The notes: generated by a model from the sequence alone, not told the origin. A stretch of 64,000 nt of DNA from Pseudomonas huaxiensis (GCF_003231275.1 NZ_QKVL01000001.1:62001-126000); one strand, 5' to 3'; counted from the first letter of the stretch, positions 9,059 to 19,492 are shown. Numbers and translations are program-made.

Positions 9059-9439
9059 TCAGCCTGGCTGTTGCCAGGTGTCGATCACTTCCTGCGCCGC
9101 GCGGAACGCGTCGATTGCCGCCGGCACACCCGCATAGACTGCGCAATGCAGCAACGCTTCGCGAATCTCGTCCACCGTACAGCCATTGTTCAAGGCACCA
9201 CGCACGTGGCCCTTGAGTTCCTGAGGGCACTTGAGCGCAGTGAGCGCGGCCAGGGTGATCAGGCTACGGGTTTTCAGCGGCAGGCCTTCGCGGCTCCAGA
9301 CGCTGCCCCAGGCGTGTTCATTGACGAACTCTTGCAGCGGCGCGGTGAACTCGGTGGCGTTGCCCAGTGCACGGTCGACGAAGACGTCGCCCATCACCTG
9401 GCGGCGAACCTGTTCGCCGGTTTTCTTCGTATCGCCCAT
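9059..9439 (-). CDS. Carboxymuconolactone decarboxylase family protein
   Basis: A 126-aa single-domain protein of the CMD/PcaC family (KTRSLITLAALTAL, then NNGCTVDEIREALLHCAVYAG). PcaC decarboxylates 4-carboxymuconolactone in protocatechuate breakdown. Here no other pca gene is nearby and the protein differs from the classical pca-cluster enzyme, so the reaction is unproven. It has one Cys before the helix (C in NNGC) and one in LLHCAVY, but these do not form the CxxC of AhpD peroxidases. The start was chosen at MGDTKKTGEQ, after a purine-rich AAGGAAA. It begins 10 bp after the antiporter stop on the same strand, so it is probably co-transcribed. Confidence 0.85.
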   Translation of the reverse strand: MGDTKKTGEQVRRQVMGDVFVDRALGNATEFTAPLQEFVNEHAWGSVWSREGLPLKTRSLITLAALTALKCPQELKGHVRGALNNGCTVDEIREALLHCAVYAGVPAAIDAFRAAQEVIDTWQQPG

Positions 9440-9449
9440 CTTGTTTTCC

Positions 9450-10535
9450 TTAGTGTTGGCGGCGCCAGGCGCGCAGGGTGGTGTAGAGCAACACGGCCCC
9501 CAGCGCTGGCAGGACATAGAACAACATCAGTTGCTCCAGGCGGTTGGCCAGCGGCATGCCGGTGGTGAAGGCCACCACGTGCAGACCATAGGCCAGATAC
9601 AGGCAGAGAAACACCAGACCTTCGGCGCGTGTGATCCGGTACCCGGAATAGAACACCGGCAGGCTCAAGGCGGCGACGCCGAGCATCACGGGCAGGTCGA
9701 AGGCCAGGGCGTTGGGCGAGATCGACAGCGGTTCCGGGGTCAGCACGGCGGTCAGGCCGAGTACACCCAGCAGGTTGAACAGGTTGCTGCCGATCACGTT
9801 GCCCACGGCGATTTCCCGTTCACCGCGAATAGCTGCGATCAACGAAGTCGCCAGTTCCGGCAGCGAGGTGCAGACGGCGACAACGGTCAGGCCGATGATG
9901 CGTTCCGACAAGCCAAGGTCTGTGGCGACTTCCACTGCCGCTTCCAGCAGCAGGTGCCCGGCCAGACTGAGCAGACCTAGACCGATGGCCATCAGCATCA
10001 GGGTGCCGCCCCAGAAGCCCACGCCTTGCTGCGGCTGATGCCCCGGCGCGTGGTGGATGCGAGTGTGGTGGCGTGACTGGCGCCACAGGATCGCCAGATA
10101 CGCCACAAGCCCGAGCAACAGCAGTGCGCCTTCCCAGCGTTCGAGCGCTTCGTTCAGCGCCAGCACGTACACCAGCAGGCTGGCGCCGATCATCAACGGG
10201 ATATCCAGGCGCACCAGTTGCCGCGACACACGCAGCGGAATGATCAGTGCGGCCAGGCCAAGGGTGACGAGAATGTTGAAGATATTGCTGCCGATCACAC
10301 TGCCCACCGCCACATCGGGGGCGCCGGTGTAGGCGGCTTGCAGGCTGACGGTCAGTTGCGGCGCGCTGCTGCCGAACGCCACCAGGCTCAGGCCAATGAT
10401 CAGCGGGCGCACTTGCAGGCTGGCGGCCAGGCGCAGGGCGCCGCGCACCAGCAGCTCGGCGCCGAGCACCAGCAGGATAAGGCCGCTGCACAGTTGCAGC
10501 AGGCTGAAGGTGGGTAAAGCGGCCAGGTTGAAAAT
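9450..10535 (-). CDS. Calcium/sodium antiporter (CaCA family), probable ATT start
   Basis: Cation exchanger of about 361 aa with two sodium/calcium exchanger repeats. The alpha-2 repeat is canonical (VAVCTSLPELATSL, then GNVIGSNLFN). The alpha-1 repeat reads VAFGSSAPQLTVSL, with Gln where the family usually has the ion-binding Glu. The first plausible standard start (GTG, 10469) would remove half of the first membrane helix (LLQLCSGLILLVLGAELLV). Upstream the frame is open only to 10557, where the stop codon of the preceding gene lies, and it contains no ATG, GTG or TTG. GGAG at 10546-10543 sits 7 nt before ATT at 10535 and 4 nt before ATC at 10538, so a rare ATT start is proposed. If that is wrong, the coordinate is 10469. 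Confidence 0.85.
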   Translation of the reverse strand: MFNLAALPTFSLLQLCSGLILLVLGAELLVRGALRLAASLQVRPLIIGLSLVAFGSSAPQLTVSLQAAYTGAPDVAVGSVIGSNIFNILVTLGLAALIIPLRVSRQLVRLDIPLMIGASLLVYVLALNEALERWEGALLLLGLVAYLAILWRQSRHHTRIHHAPGHQPQQGVGFWGGTLMLMAIGLGLLSLAGHLLLEAAVEVATDLGLSERIIGLTVVAVCTSLPELATSLIAAIRGEREIAVGNVIGSNLFNLLGVLGLTAVLTPEPLSISPNALAFDLPVMLGVAALSLPVFYSGYRITRAEGLVFLCLYLAYGLHVVAFTTGMPLANRLEQLMLFYVLPALGAVLLYTTLRAWRRQH

Positions 10536-10556
10536 GATCGGGCTCCGAAAACAGGA

Positions 10557-10928
10557 TCAGTCGCTGAGGCTTTGTACCCGGACGCGCGCCGTTCCGCTAC
10601 GGATCATGTCCAGCTTCTGCGCGGCGGCCTTCGACAGATCGATCAGTCGGCCGCGGGTATGCGGGCCGCGGTCATTGATGCGGACCACGACAGAGCGTTC
10701 GTTTTTCAGGTTGGTGACCCGCACCCGGGTGCCGAAGGGCAGGCTGCGGTGCGCGGCGGTCAGGCCGTGCTGGTCGAAGGGTTCGCCACTGGCAGTGCGT
10801 TTGCCATGATGGCGGGAACCATAATAGGAAGCGGTGCCGGTTTCATCGTAGCCGCGCGGGTCGATGTCATGGCTGGCACAGCCGGCGAGCAAGGTGAACA
10901 GCGCGAGGGCGCTGAGGGGACGCCACAT
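10557..10928 (-). CDS. Short RlpA-like double-psi beta-barrel lipoprotein
   Basis: A 123-aa predicted lipoprotein. The signal peptide ends in the lipobox LLAGC, with acylated Cys near residue 17. One RlpA-type double-psi beta-barrel follows (TGTASYYGSRHHGKRTASGE, then INDRGPHTRGRLIDLS). RlpA proteins bind or cleave peptidoglycan lacking stem peptides. This one is much shorter than the septal enzyme and has no SPOR domain, so a septal role is not implied. The conserved Asp-His pair region of the fold (NDRGPH) is present. The start at MWRPL was chosen because it begins the signal peptide. Its stop TGA is in frame with and 19 nt before the proposed start of the antiporter gene. Confidence 0.85.
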   Translation of the reverse strand: MWRPLSALALFTLLAGCASHDIDPRGYDETGTASYYGSRHHGKRTASGEPFDQHGLTAAHRSLPFGTRVRVTNLKNERSVVVRINDRGPHTRGRLIDLSKAAAQKLDMIRSGTARVRVQSLSD

Positions 10929-10955
10929 GTGGGTCTGGTGCTCCGTGTAGGGCTG

Positions 10956-11008
10956 ATCGCTGGCAAGCCAGCTCCCACAAGTCCTGTGGGAGCTGGCTTG
11001 CCAGCGAT
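10956..11008. repeat. Long perfect extragenic palindrome (REP family 2)
   Basis: A perfect 24-bp inverted repeat, 10956-10979 against 10985-11008, with a 5-nt loop. The core is GCTGGCAAGCCAGCTCCCAC. The same family occurs at 56795-56864. Confidence 0.85.
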
Positions 11009-11027
11009 GGGGCCGCATCGCGGCCCC
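11009..11027 (-). terminator. Hairpin downstream of gatB
   Basis: GGGGCCGC-ATC-GCGGCCCC, an 8-bp GC stem 11 bp past the gatB stop codon and directly abutting the REP palindrome. There is no strong T-run. Confidence 0.45.
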
Positions 11028-11038
11028 GCTTGAAAGAA

Positions 11039-12484
11039 TTACCCTTCGAGCTTGCTCTTGAGCAATTCGTTCACCTGTTGCGGGTTTGCCTTGCCTTTCG
11101 AGGCCTTCATGGCCTGACCGACAAAGAAGCCGAACATCTTGCCGCGCTTGGCTTCATCCGCCGCCCGGTACTGCTCGACCTGCTCGGCGTTGGCGGCCAG
11201 CACTTCGTCCAGTACCTTCTCGATCGCACCGCTGTCCGTCACCTGCTTCAGACCGCGCGCTTCGATGATCTGGTCGGCATCGCCTTCACCGGCGGCCATC
11301 GCTTCGAACACGGTCTTGGCAATCTTGCCGCTGATGGTGTTGTCGCGGATGCGTTGCAGCATGCCACCCAGTTGCTCGGCGCTGACCGGCGCCTGGTCGA
11401 TCTCGACACCCAGCTTGTTCAGCAGGCTGCCCAGTTCCACCATGACCCAGTTGGCCGCCAGCTTGGCGTCGCCACCAATGGCCGCAACCTTCTCGAAGTA
11501 GTCCGCCTGCTCACGGCTGGAAGCCAGCACGTTGGCATCGTAGGCCGACAGACCGTACTGGCTCTGGAAACGCTCGACTTTCTGTGGTGGCAGCTCCGGC
11601 AGGGTGGCGCGAATGCCTTCGAGGAAGGCCGACTCGATCACCACCGGCAGCAGGTCCGGATCGGGGAAGTAACGGTAGTCGTTGGCTTCCTCCTTGCTGC
11701 GCATGGAGCGGGTTTCGTCCTTGTTCGGGTCGTACAGGCGGGTTTCCTGGGTGACCTTGCCGCCGTCTTCGATCAGGTCGATCTGGCGCTGGATTTCGCT
11801 GTTGATCGCGCGCTCGATGAAGCGGAACGAGTTGACGTTCTTGATCTCGCAGCGAGTGCCGAACTCGACCTGGCCTTTCGGACGGATCGAGACGTTACAG
11901 TCGCAACGCAGCGAACCTTCGGCCATGTTGCCGTCGCAAATGCCCAGGTAGCGCACCAGCGCGTGGATCGCCTTGACGTAGGCCACGGCTTCCTTGGCGC
12001 TGCGCATTTCCGGCTCGGATACGATTTCCAGCAGCGGCGTGCCGGCACGGTTCAGGTCGATGCCGGTAAAGCCGCTGAAGTCTTCGTGCAGGCTCTTGCC
12101 GGCGTCTTCTTCCAGGTGCGCGCGGGTGATGCCGATGCGCTTGACGGTGCCGTCTTCCAGAGCGATGTCCAGGTGGCCCTTGCCGACGATCGGCAGCTCC
12201 ATCTGGCTGATCTGGTAGCCCTTGGGCAGGTCAGGGTAGAAGTAGTTCTTGCGCGCGAACACGTTGTGCTGGCCAATTTCGGCGTCGATGGCGAGGCCGA
12301 ACATGCAGGCCATGCGCACCGCTTCCTGGTTCAGCACCGGCAGTACGCCGGGCATGCCCAGGTCGATCAGGCTGGCCTGGGTGTTCGGCTCGGAACCGAA
12401 CGTGGTGGCGCTGCCGGAGAAAATCTTCGACTGGGTGGCGAGCTGGGTGTGAATCTCCAGCCCGATAACAACTTCCCATTGCAT
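11039..12484 (-). CDS. gatB: Asp-tRNA(Asn)/Glu-tRNA(Gln) amidotransferase subunit B
   Basis: A 481-aa subunit of GatCAB that binds the mischarged tRNA and activates its carboxylate. The N-terminal kinase-like domain begins [14 protein letters not shown] and contains the family signature region near [19 protein letters not shown] helical and YqeY-like tail ([17 protein letters not shown] to the end) grips the tRNA. Full length for the family. It follows gatA by 11 bp on the same strand and ends the gatC-gatA-gatB operon. The ATG is preceded by a purine-rich GAGGGACAGACAC. Confidence 0.97.
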   Translation of the reverse strand: MQWEVVIGLEIHTQLATQSKIFSGSATTFGSEPNTQASLIDLGMPGVLPVLNQEAVRMACMFGLAIDAEIGQHNVFARKNYFYPDLPKGYQISQMELPIVGKGHLDIALEDGTVKRIGITRAHLEEDAGKSLHEDFSGFTGIDLNRAGTPLLEIVSEPEMRSAKEAVAYVKAIHALVRYLGICDGNMAEGSLRCDCNVSIRPKGQVEFGTRCEIKNVNSFRFIERAINSEIQRQIDLIEDGGKVTQETRLYDPNKDETRSMRSKEEANDYRYFPDPDLLPVVIESAFLEGIRATLPELPPQKVERFQSQYGLSAYDANVLASSREQADYFEKVAAIGGDAKLAANWVMVELGSLLNKLGVEIDQAPVSAEQLGGMLQRIRDNTISGKIAKTVFEAMAAGEGDADQIIEARGLKQVTDSGAIEKVLDEVLAANAEQVEQYRAADEAKRGKMFGFFVGQAMKASKGKANPQQVNELLKSKLEG

Positions 12485-12495
12485 GTGTCTGTCCC

Positions 12496-13947
12496 TCAGA
12501 AGCCGTTAGGTGCGCGAGTGTGCCAGTCAGTCACTTGCTGATAGCGGTGCGCGACGTTGAGCAGGCGGCCTTCCTGGAAGTACGGCGCCAGGAGTTGCAC
12601 GCCCACCGGCAGACCGTCGACGAAACCGGCCGGCATCGACAGGCCCGGCAGACCGGCCAGGTTGGCGGTGATGGTGTAGACGTCTTCCAGGTACGCGGCG
12701 ACTGGATCGGCGTTCTTGGCGCCGATCTTCCAGGCCAGGTTCGGCGTGGTCGGGCCAAGGATCACGTCGACGCCTTCGAAGGCGGCCATGAAGTCGTTCT
12801 TGATCAGGCGACGGATCTTCTGGGCCTTCAGGTAGTAGGCATCATAGTAGCCGGCCGAAAGGGCATAAGTGCCGACCATGATCCGGCGCTGCACTTCGCT
12901 GCCGAAGCCTTCGCCACGGGAACGCTTGTACAGGTCGGTGAGGTCTTTCGGGTTCTCGCAGCGGTGGCCGAAGCGCACGCCGTCGAAGCGCGACAGGTTC
13001 GAGGAGGCTTCGGCCGGGGCGATCACGTAGTACGCCGGAATGGCGTGCTGCATGTTCGGCAGGCTGATTTCCTTGATGACTGCGCCGAGCTTTTCCAGCT
13101 CCTTGACGCTGGCCTGGACCAGTTCAGCGATGCGTGGGTCGAGGCCGGCGCCGAAGTATTCCTTCGGCAGACCGATGCGCAGCCCTTGCAGCGAGGCGTT
13201 CAGGCCGGCGCTGTAGTCCGGGACCGGCTCATCGATGCTGGTGGAGTCTTTCGGATCGAAACCGGCCATGCCTTGCAGCAGCAGGGCGCAGTCTTCGGCG
13301 GTGCGGGCCAGCGGGCCGCCCTGGTCGAGGCTCGACGCGTAGGCGATCATGCCCCAGCGCGAAACACGGCCGTAGGTCGGCTTGAGGCCGGTCAGGCTGG
13401 TCAGCGCAGCGGGTTGGCGGATCGAACCGCCAGTGTCGGTGGCGGTAGCAGCCGGCAGCAGGCGGGCAGCCACGGCCGCAGCCGAACCACCGGACGAACC
13501 GCCAGGCACGTGTTCCAGGTTCCACGGGTTCTTCACCGCGCCGTAGTGGCTGGATTCGTTGGCCGAACCCATGGCGAATTCGTCCATGTTGGTCTTGCCC
13601 AGGGTCACGGTGCCGGCCTCGGCCAGCTTGCTGACCACGGTGGCGTTGTAGGGGGCCTTGAACGAATCGAGCATCTTCGAGCCGCAACTGGTACGGATGC
13701 CCTGGGTGCAGAACAGGTCCTTGTGGGCGATCGGCGCGCCCAGCAGTGCACCGTTCTCGCCGGCGGCGCGACGGGCGTCGGCGGCACGGGCCTGGCTGAT
13801 GGCCAGGTCATCGGTGACACTGATGAAGCTGTTGATCTGTGGGTCGAGCTGATGAATACGGGCCAGCAGCGCGCGGGTCAGCTCTTCGGAGGAAAAGGCT
13901 TTGTCGGCGAGTCCGCGAGCGATCTCGGCCAGGGTGAGTTGGTGCAT
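12496..13947 (-). CDS. gatA: Asp-tRNA(Asn)/Glu-tRNA(Gln) amidotransferase subunit A
   Basis: A 483-aa amidase-signature enzyme that hydrolyses glutamine to supply ammonia to GatB. The catalytic Ser-cisSer-Lys triad is visible: Lys76 in IAHKDLF, Ser151 in [11 protein letters not shown] and Ser175 in [10 protein letters not shown], spaced as in characterised GatA. It lies 16 bp downstream of gatC. In pseudomonads the complex mainly corrects Asp-tRNA(Asn) or Glu-tRNA(Gln), depending on which synthetases the genome encodes. That cannot be seen in this window. Confidence 0.97.
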   Translation of the reverse strand: MHQLTLAEIARGLADKAFSSEELTRALLARIHQLDPQINSFISVTDDLAISQARAADARRAAGENGALLGAPIAHKDLFCTQGIRTSCGSKMLDSFKAPYNATVVSKLAEAGTVTLGKTNMDEFAMGSANESSHYGAVKNPWNLEHVPGGSSGGSAAAVAARLLPAATATDTGGSIRQPAALTSLTGLKPTYGRVSRWGMIAYASSLDQGGPLARTAEDCALLLQGMAGFDPKDSTSIDEPVPDYSAGLNASLQGLRIGLPKEYFGAGLDPRIAELVQASVKELEKLGAVIKEISLPNMQHAIPAYYVIAPAEASSNLSRFDGVRFGHRCENPKDLTDLYKRSRGEGFGSEVQRRIMVGTYALSAGYYDAYYLKAQKIRRLIKNDFMAAFEGVDVILGPTTPNLAWKIGAKNADPVAAYLEDVYTITANLAGLPGLSMPAGFVDGLPVGVQLLAPYFQEGRLLNVAHRYQQVTDWHTRAPNGF

Positions 13948-13963
13948 GGCAGGCTCTATTCCC

Positions 13964-14251
13964 TTACTCGATGACTTTCGGAACCAGGTACAGGCCGCTG
14001 TCCGTCGCCGGGGCGATGGCCTGGTAGCTGTCTCGCTGGTTGCTTTCTGTTACAACGTCGGCGCGAAGGCGCTGGCTGGCTTCCAGAGGGTGAGCCAAAG
14101 GCTCGATACCGGTGGTGTCGACGGCCTGCATCTGGTCGACCAGTCCCAGAATACTGTTCAGGGCATCGGTAGTGCGTGGCAGATCGGCTTCGTTCAGGCC
14201 CAGTCGGGCCAGGTGAGCGATCTTTTCCACGTCGCAGCGTTCAAGCGCCAT
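13964..14251 (-). CDS. gatC: Asp-tRNA(Asn)/Glu-tRNA(Gln) amidotransferase subunit C
   Basis: A 95-aa subunit that wraps around the GatA-GatB interface and stabilises the complex. The family pattern is clear: [12 protein letters not shown] at the start and a mid-protein stretch [20 protein letters not shown]. The start at [10 protein letters not shown] was chosen over an in-frame ATG 20 codons upstream because CAGGAGAT precedes it and homologs start there. It is the first gene of gatCAB and is divergent from mreB, with about 200 bp between them holding both promoters. Confidence 0.95.
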   Translation of the reverse strand: MALERCDVEKIAHLARLGLNEADLPRTTDALNSILGLVDQMQAVDTTGIEPLAHPLEASQRLRADVVTESNQRDSYQAIAPATDSGLYLVPKVIE

Positions 14252-14367
14252 GGGGATCTCCTGGGGAAAGAAAAACGGAATGGGTCCGCGATGAGGAACA
14301 TGTAGGCGCACACGTGGTCATAAGGCCCGATCGTGTGCTGGCTTGCTCGGAAAAACTGCCAATTTAA

Positions 14368-15489
<1,122 letters not shown>

Positions 15490-15654
15490 TTCGCCGGATT
15501 GCAACCCTGTCGACCGGTTTACAGGTAGCGCTTGCAGTGCTACCTGTATTGCCGGCTGGCGTCCGTCTGGACGTCGTTTCCATCCATCCGCAATCCAGGC
15601 CGGTGCGTTGCCGTATGAATGACCTCCTGAATCGTCGTCAACGAGGAGCGGCCT

Positions 15655-16728
15655 ATTAAACCGCTTTTCGCCAAAGGCCCGTCGCTGGGCGTACGCCTGC
15701 TCGTGCTGGTCGTGCTGTCGATCGCCCTGATGGTGGTCGATGCCCGCTTCCCCGTGCTCAAGCCCGTGCGCAGTCAAATGTCGCTGGTGCTGATGCAGTC
15801 CTACACCATCACCGATCTGCCGCAGCGCCTGTGGCAAGGCGTGGCCAGCCAGTTTGGCAGCCGCACCGAACTGATCGCCGAGAACGAAAAACTCAAGACC
15901 GAAGCCCTGCTCCTGCAAGGTCGCCTGCAAAAGCTGGCAGCCCTGACCGAGCAGAACGTGCGTCTGCGCGAGTTGCTCAACTCCTCGGCGCTCTTCAATG
16001 AGAAGGTCGAGGTCGCCGAACTGATCGGCATGGACCCGAACCCGTTCACTCACCGAATTCTGATCAACAAAGGCGAGCGCGACGGTGTCGTGCTCGGCCA
16101 GCCGGTGCTCGACGCCCGCGGCCTCATGGGCCAGGTGGTCGAATTGATGCCGTACACCTCGCGGGTGCTGCTGCTGACCGACACCACCCACAGCATCCCG
16201 GTGCAGGTCAACCGCAACGGGCTGCGTGCCATTGCCAGTGGTACCGGCAACCCGGAGCGCCTTGAACTGCGTCATGTCGCCGACACCGCCGATATCAAGG
16301 AAGGTGACCTGCTGGTGAGTTCCGGCCTGGGTCAGCGTTTCCCGGCCGGTTATCCGGTGGCTACGGTGAAGGAAGTGATCCACGATTCCGGGCAACCGTT
16401 CGCCATCGTTCGCGCGGTGCCGACTGCTGCCCTGAACCGCAGCCGCTATCTGCTGCTGGTGTTCAGTGACAGCCGCACACCTGAAGAGCGTGCCAACGAC
16501 GCTGCCCAGGCCCAGGCCCTGGACGCCGCTGGTCACCCGGCGCCCGCCACTGACGCCGCACATGCTGCGCCGGCCACCACGCCTGCAACACCTGCCGCCC
16601 CCGCTACCACGACCCCGGCTGCGTCCCATGCCCCGGCGGCCACACCAGCGGCCGCGCCAACGCCGGCTGCCGCTGCTGCACCCGCAAGCCATGGCACGCC
16701 AACGACCCCCTCCCGGGAGAGACATTGA
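15655..16728 (+). CDS. mreC: Rod-shape determining protein MreC, probable ATT start
   Basis: Bitopic inner-membrane protein linking MreB to the periplasmic elongasome. With the ATT start it is 357 aa: a short cytoplasmic segment (IKPLFAKGPSLGVR), a membrane helix (LLVLVVLSIALMVV), a coiled coil (ENEKLKTEALLLQGRLQKLA), the MreC beta-barrel domains to about residue 270, then an 86-residue Ala/Pro/Thr-rich tail. GAGGAG at 15643-15648 lies 6 nt before ATT 15655. The same frame is closed by TGA at 15628 and offers no ATG, GTG or TTG before GTG 15703, which would cut into the membrane anchor and has no ribosome binding site. Its stop overlaps the mreD start. Confidence 0.92.
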   Translation: MKPLFAKGPSLGVRLLVLVVLSIALMVVDARFPVLKPVRSQMSLVLMQSYTITDLPQRLWQGVASQFGSRTELIAENEKLKTEALLLQGRLQKLAALTEQNVRLRELLNSSALFNEKVEVAELIGMDPNPFTHRILINKGERDGVVLGQPVLDARGLMGQVVELMPYTSRVLLLTDTTHSIPVQVNRNGLRAIASGTGNPERLELRHVADTADIKEGDLLVSSGLGQRFPAGYPVATVKEVIHDSGQPFAIVRAVPTAALNRSRYLLLVFSDSRTPEERANDAAQAQALDAAGHPAPATDAAHAAPATTPATPAAPATTTPAASHAPAATPAAAPTPAAAAAPASHGTPTTPSRERH

Positions 16729-17216
16729 TGGTCAGTACACACAGCAAGAATGGCTGGGTGGTCTGGTTGACCTTCCTGGTTGGCCTGCTGCTCAGCGTGT
16801 GGCCGATGCCGCCGTTCATGGATATCTTCCGTCCGCTGTGGCTGGCCCTGCTGCTGGCCTTCTGGACGTTGAACCTGCCCACCAAGGTCGGCATGACCAC
16901 CGCGTTTCTGCTCGGTCTGGCGGAGGACGTGCTCTACGGCACGCTGCTGGGGCAGAACGCCCTGGTACTGACCCTGATCACCTTCCTGGTGCTCAGCCTG
17001 CAACAGCGCTTGCGCATGTTCCCCATGTGGCAGCAGAGCCTGACCATCCTGGTGATCTTCGGTGTCGCTCAGCTGGTACAACTGTGGCTCAGCGCCCTGA
17101 CCGGCAATCGCCAGCCCACGCTGGCGCTGGTCTGGCCCGCAGTAACCAGTGCCTTGCTCTGGCCATGGATCAGCTTCGGCCTGCGCGGTCTGCGCAGCCG
17201 TTTGAGCATCTACTGA
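16728..17216 (+). CDS. mreD: Rod-shape determining protein MreD
   Basis: A 162-aa inner-membrane protein with about five hydrophobic helices, which partners MreC in the elongasome. Family hallmarks include the early PPFMDIFRPLWLALLLAFW and TTAFLLGLAEDVLYGTLLGQ, and full length is typical. The ATG overlaps the mreC stop codon (TGATG), so translation is coupled. GGGAGAGA lies just upstream. The maf gene follows after 38 bp. Confidence 0.95.
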   Translation: MVSTHSKNGWVVWLTFLVGLLLSVWPMPPFMDIFRPLWLALLLAFWTLNLPTKVGMTTAFLLGLAEDVLYGTLLGQNALVLTLITFLVLSLQQRLRMFPMWQQSLTILVIFGVAQLVQLWLSALTGNRQPTLALVWPAVTSALLWPWISFGLRGLRSRLSIY

Positions 17217-17254
17217 AGCATCCTGCTTTTCGACGCTGACAGGGAGACGTCACG

Positions 17255-17863
17255 ATGACCCCGCTGTACCTGGCCTCCGGTTCGCCGCGCCGCCGTGAGC
17301 TGCTGACCCAGATCGGCATTCCCTTCACCGTCGTCAGTGCCTCGATTGACGAAACCCCGCTGCCCGATGAGTCGGCAAGCGCCTATGTCGAGCGCCTTGC
17401 CCTCGGCAAGGCGGCTGCTGGCCTGGCCCTGCTGACCGCCAGCGGCACCCGCGAGCCTCTGGCCGTGCTCGGTGCCGATACCGCCGTGGTCCTCGACGGC
17501 AGGATTCTTGGCAAGCCTGTCGACCGTGAAGATGCCCTGGTCATCCTGGCCTCGCTTTCCGGACGTGAACATCAGGTGCTGACTGCCGTCGCCGTGAGCG
17601 ATGGCCAGCGCAGCGAAAGCCTGTGCGTCACCAGTCGCGTTACCTTCGGACCGATCAGCGCAGAGCAGGCGCAGGCCTACTGGAGCAGCGGCGAGCCGCG
17701 GGACAAGGCCGGTGCCTACGCGATCCAGGGCCTCGGCGCGGTATTCGTGCAGAACCTTCAGGGCAGTTACTCGGGGGTGGTCGGGCTTCCAGTCGCCGAA
17801 ACCGCCGAATTGCTCGCCCGTTTCGGCATTCCCTGCTGGCAGGGCCTGCCGACAGCAGAATGA
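17255..17863 (+). CDS. maf: Maf-family nucleotide pyrophosphatase
   Basis: A 202-aa Maf/HAM1-fold house-cleaning enzyme that hydrolyses non-canonical or excess nucleoside triphosphates to monophosphates. The N-terminal signature [13 protein letters not shown] and the [18 protein letters not shown] loop carry the substrate and metal-binding residues. The arrangement fits the YhdE (dTTP/UTP) subgroup, which also usually sits next to mreD and rng. The start follows CAGGGAGACG. The subgroup call is from context more than from diagnostic residues. Confidence 0.93.
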   Translation: MTPLYLASGSPRRRELLTQIGIPFTVVSASIDETPLPDESASAYVERLALGKAAAGLALLTASGTREPLAVLGADTAVVLDGRILGKPVDREDALVILASLSGREHQVLTAVAVSDGQRSESLCVTSRVTFGPISAEQAQAYWSSGEPRDKAGAYAIQGLGAVFVQNLQGSYSGVVGLPVAETAELLARFGIPCWQGLPTAE

Positions 17864-17946
17864 GGATGCACTGAGACCGTTTATTGCTCGCCAGTCTCCG
17901 TCGGGCAATCCATCATTACCGCAAAGAACTTTGACGAGAGCCTGCC

Positions 17947-19404
17947 ATGAGTGAAGAGATTCTGATCAACATCACACCGATGGAATCACGCGTGGCGGTG
18001 GTGGAAAACGGCGTTCTCCAAGAGGTGCATGTCGAGCGCACCCAGCGCCGAGGCATTGTCGGCAATATCTACAAGGGCAAGGTGGTACGGGTACTGCCGG
18101 GCATGCAGGCGGCCTTCGTCGATATCGGCCTGGACCGTGCGGCCTTTATTCATGCCTCGGAAATCTCTCTGCGTGAAGGCACCACGGTCGAAAGCATCAG
18201 CGCCCTGGTACATGAGGGGCAAAGCCTGGTGGTGCAAGTGACCAAGGATCCCATCGGGTCCAAAGGCGCCCGCCTGACCACCCAGTTGTCGATCCCTTCC
18301 CGCTATCTGGTCTACATGCCGCGCACCAAGCACGTCGGCATTTCCCTGAAGATCGAAGACGAAGCTGAACGTGACCGCCTGAAGAAGGTGGTCAGCGACT
18401 GTGTCGCCCAGGAAAACATCCAGGACTCCGGCGGCTTCATCCTGCGCACCGCGGCGGAAGGCGCCGGGGCAGACGAAATTCTCATGGACATCCGCTACCT
18501 GCGACGCCTGTGGGATCAGATCGGCGCGCAGATCAAGACGGTGGGGGCGCCTACCGAAATCTACGAAGACCTGGGGCTGGCGCTGCGGACTCTGCGGGAC
18601 CTGGTGAATCCGAAGATCGAGAAGATCCGCATCGATTCCCGGGAAACCTTCCAGAAAACCACGCAGTTCGTTGGCGAACTGATGCCGGAAATCGCCGATC
18701 GTCTGGAGCATTACCCTGGTGAGCGTCCGATTTTCGACCTGTACGGCGTCGAGGATGAAATCCAGCGTGCCCTCGAGCGCAAGGTGCCGCTCAAGTCCGG
18801 CGGCTATCTGGTGATCGACCCGGCCGAGGCCATGACCACCATCGATGTGAACACCGGTGCCTTCGTCGGCCATCGCAACCTCGAAGAAACCATCTTCAAG
18901 ACCAACCTCGAAGCCGCCACCGCCATCGCCCGGCAACTGCGCCTGCGCAATATCGGCGGGATCATCATCATCGACTTCATCGACATGGAAGACGAAGAGC
19001 ATCAGCGCCAGGTGCTGCGCACCCTGGAAAAGCAGCTCGAACGCGACCATGCGAAGACCAACATCATTGGCCTCACCGAGCTGGGCCTGGTGCAGATGAC
19101 CCGCAAACGCACCCGCGAAAGCCTTGAGCAGGTGCTATGCGAGCCGTGTAGCAGTTGCCAGGGGCGCGGCAAGCTCAAGACGCCGGAGACTATCTGTTAC
19201 GAGATTTTCCGGGAAATTCTTCGCGAGGCGCGGGCCTATCAGGCCGAAGGCTATAGAGTGCTCGCCAATCAAAAGGTGGTGGACCGCCTGCTGGACGAAG
19301 AATCGGGGAATGTCGCCGAACTCGAAGCCTTTATCGGGCGAACCATTCGTTTCCAGGTGGAGTCCATGTATTCCCAGGAACAATACGATGTGGTGCTGCT
19401 CTGA
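17947..19404 (+). CDS. rng: Ribonuclease G
   Basis: A 485-aa single-strand endoribonuclease of the RNase E/G family, which matures the 16S rRNA 5-prime end and turns over some mRNAs. An S1 domain lies at residues 36-120 (GNIYKGKVVRVLPGMQAAFV). The catalytic DNase I-like domain has the metal-binding acidic run IIIDFIDMEDEEH and TTIDVNTGAFVG. The zinc-link cysteines are in CEPCSSCQGRGK. The length fits RNase G rather than RNase E, since the long C-terminal scaffold is missing. It lies in the conserved mreBCD-maf-rng-yhdP order. Confidence 0.97.
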   Translation: MSEEILINITPMESRVAVVENGVLQEVHVERTQRRGIVGNIYKGKVVRVLPGMQAAFVDIGLDRAAFIHASEISLREGTTVESISALVHEGQSLVVQVTKDPIGSKGARLTTQLSIPSRYLVYMPRTKHVGISLKIEDEAERDRLKKVVSDCVAQENIQDSGGFILRTAAEGAGADEILMDIRYLRRLWDQIGAQIKTVGAPTEIYEDLGLALRTLRDLVNPKIEKIRIDSRETFQKTTQFVGELMPEIADRLEHYPGERPIFDLYGVEDEIQRALERKVPLKSGGYLVIDPAEAMTTIDVNTGAFVGHRNLEETIFKTNLEAATAIARQLRLRNIGGIIIIDFIDMEDEEHQRQVLRTLEKQLERDHAKTNIIGLTELGLVQMTRKRTRESLEQVLCEPCSSCQGRGKLKTPETICYEIFREILREARAYQAEGYRVLANQKVVDRLLDEESGNVAELEAFIGRTIRFQVESMYSQEQYDVVLL

Positions 19405-19492
19405 CTCGCTCTGATTTCGCGCTGGTTTCTTTTGTGCTGGCAAACCCGGTACGTCGGGCCATAGTTATGGGACGACTCGGGGGGCCATTGGC

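Noticed and set aside
10956..11008. Perfect inverted repeat considered as a transposon end or phage attachment site
   Set aside because: It lies between housekeeping genes with no transposase or integrase, and the core matches REP elements elsewhere in the window.
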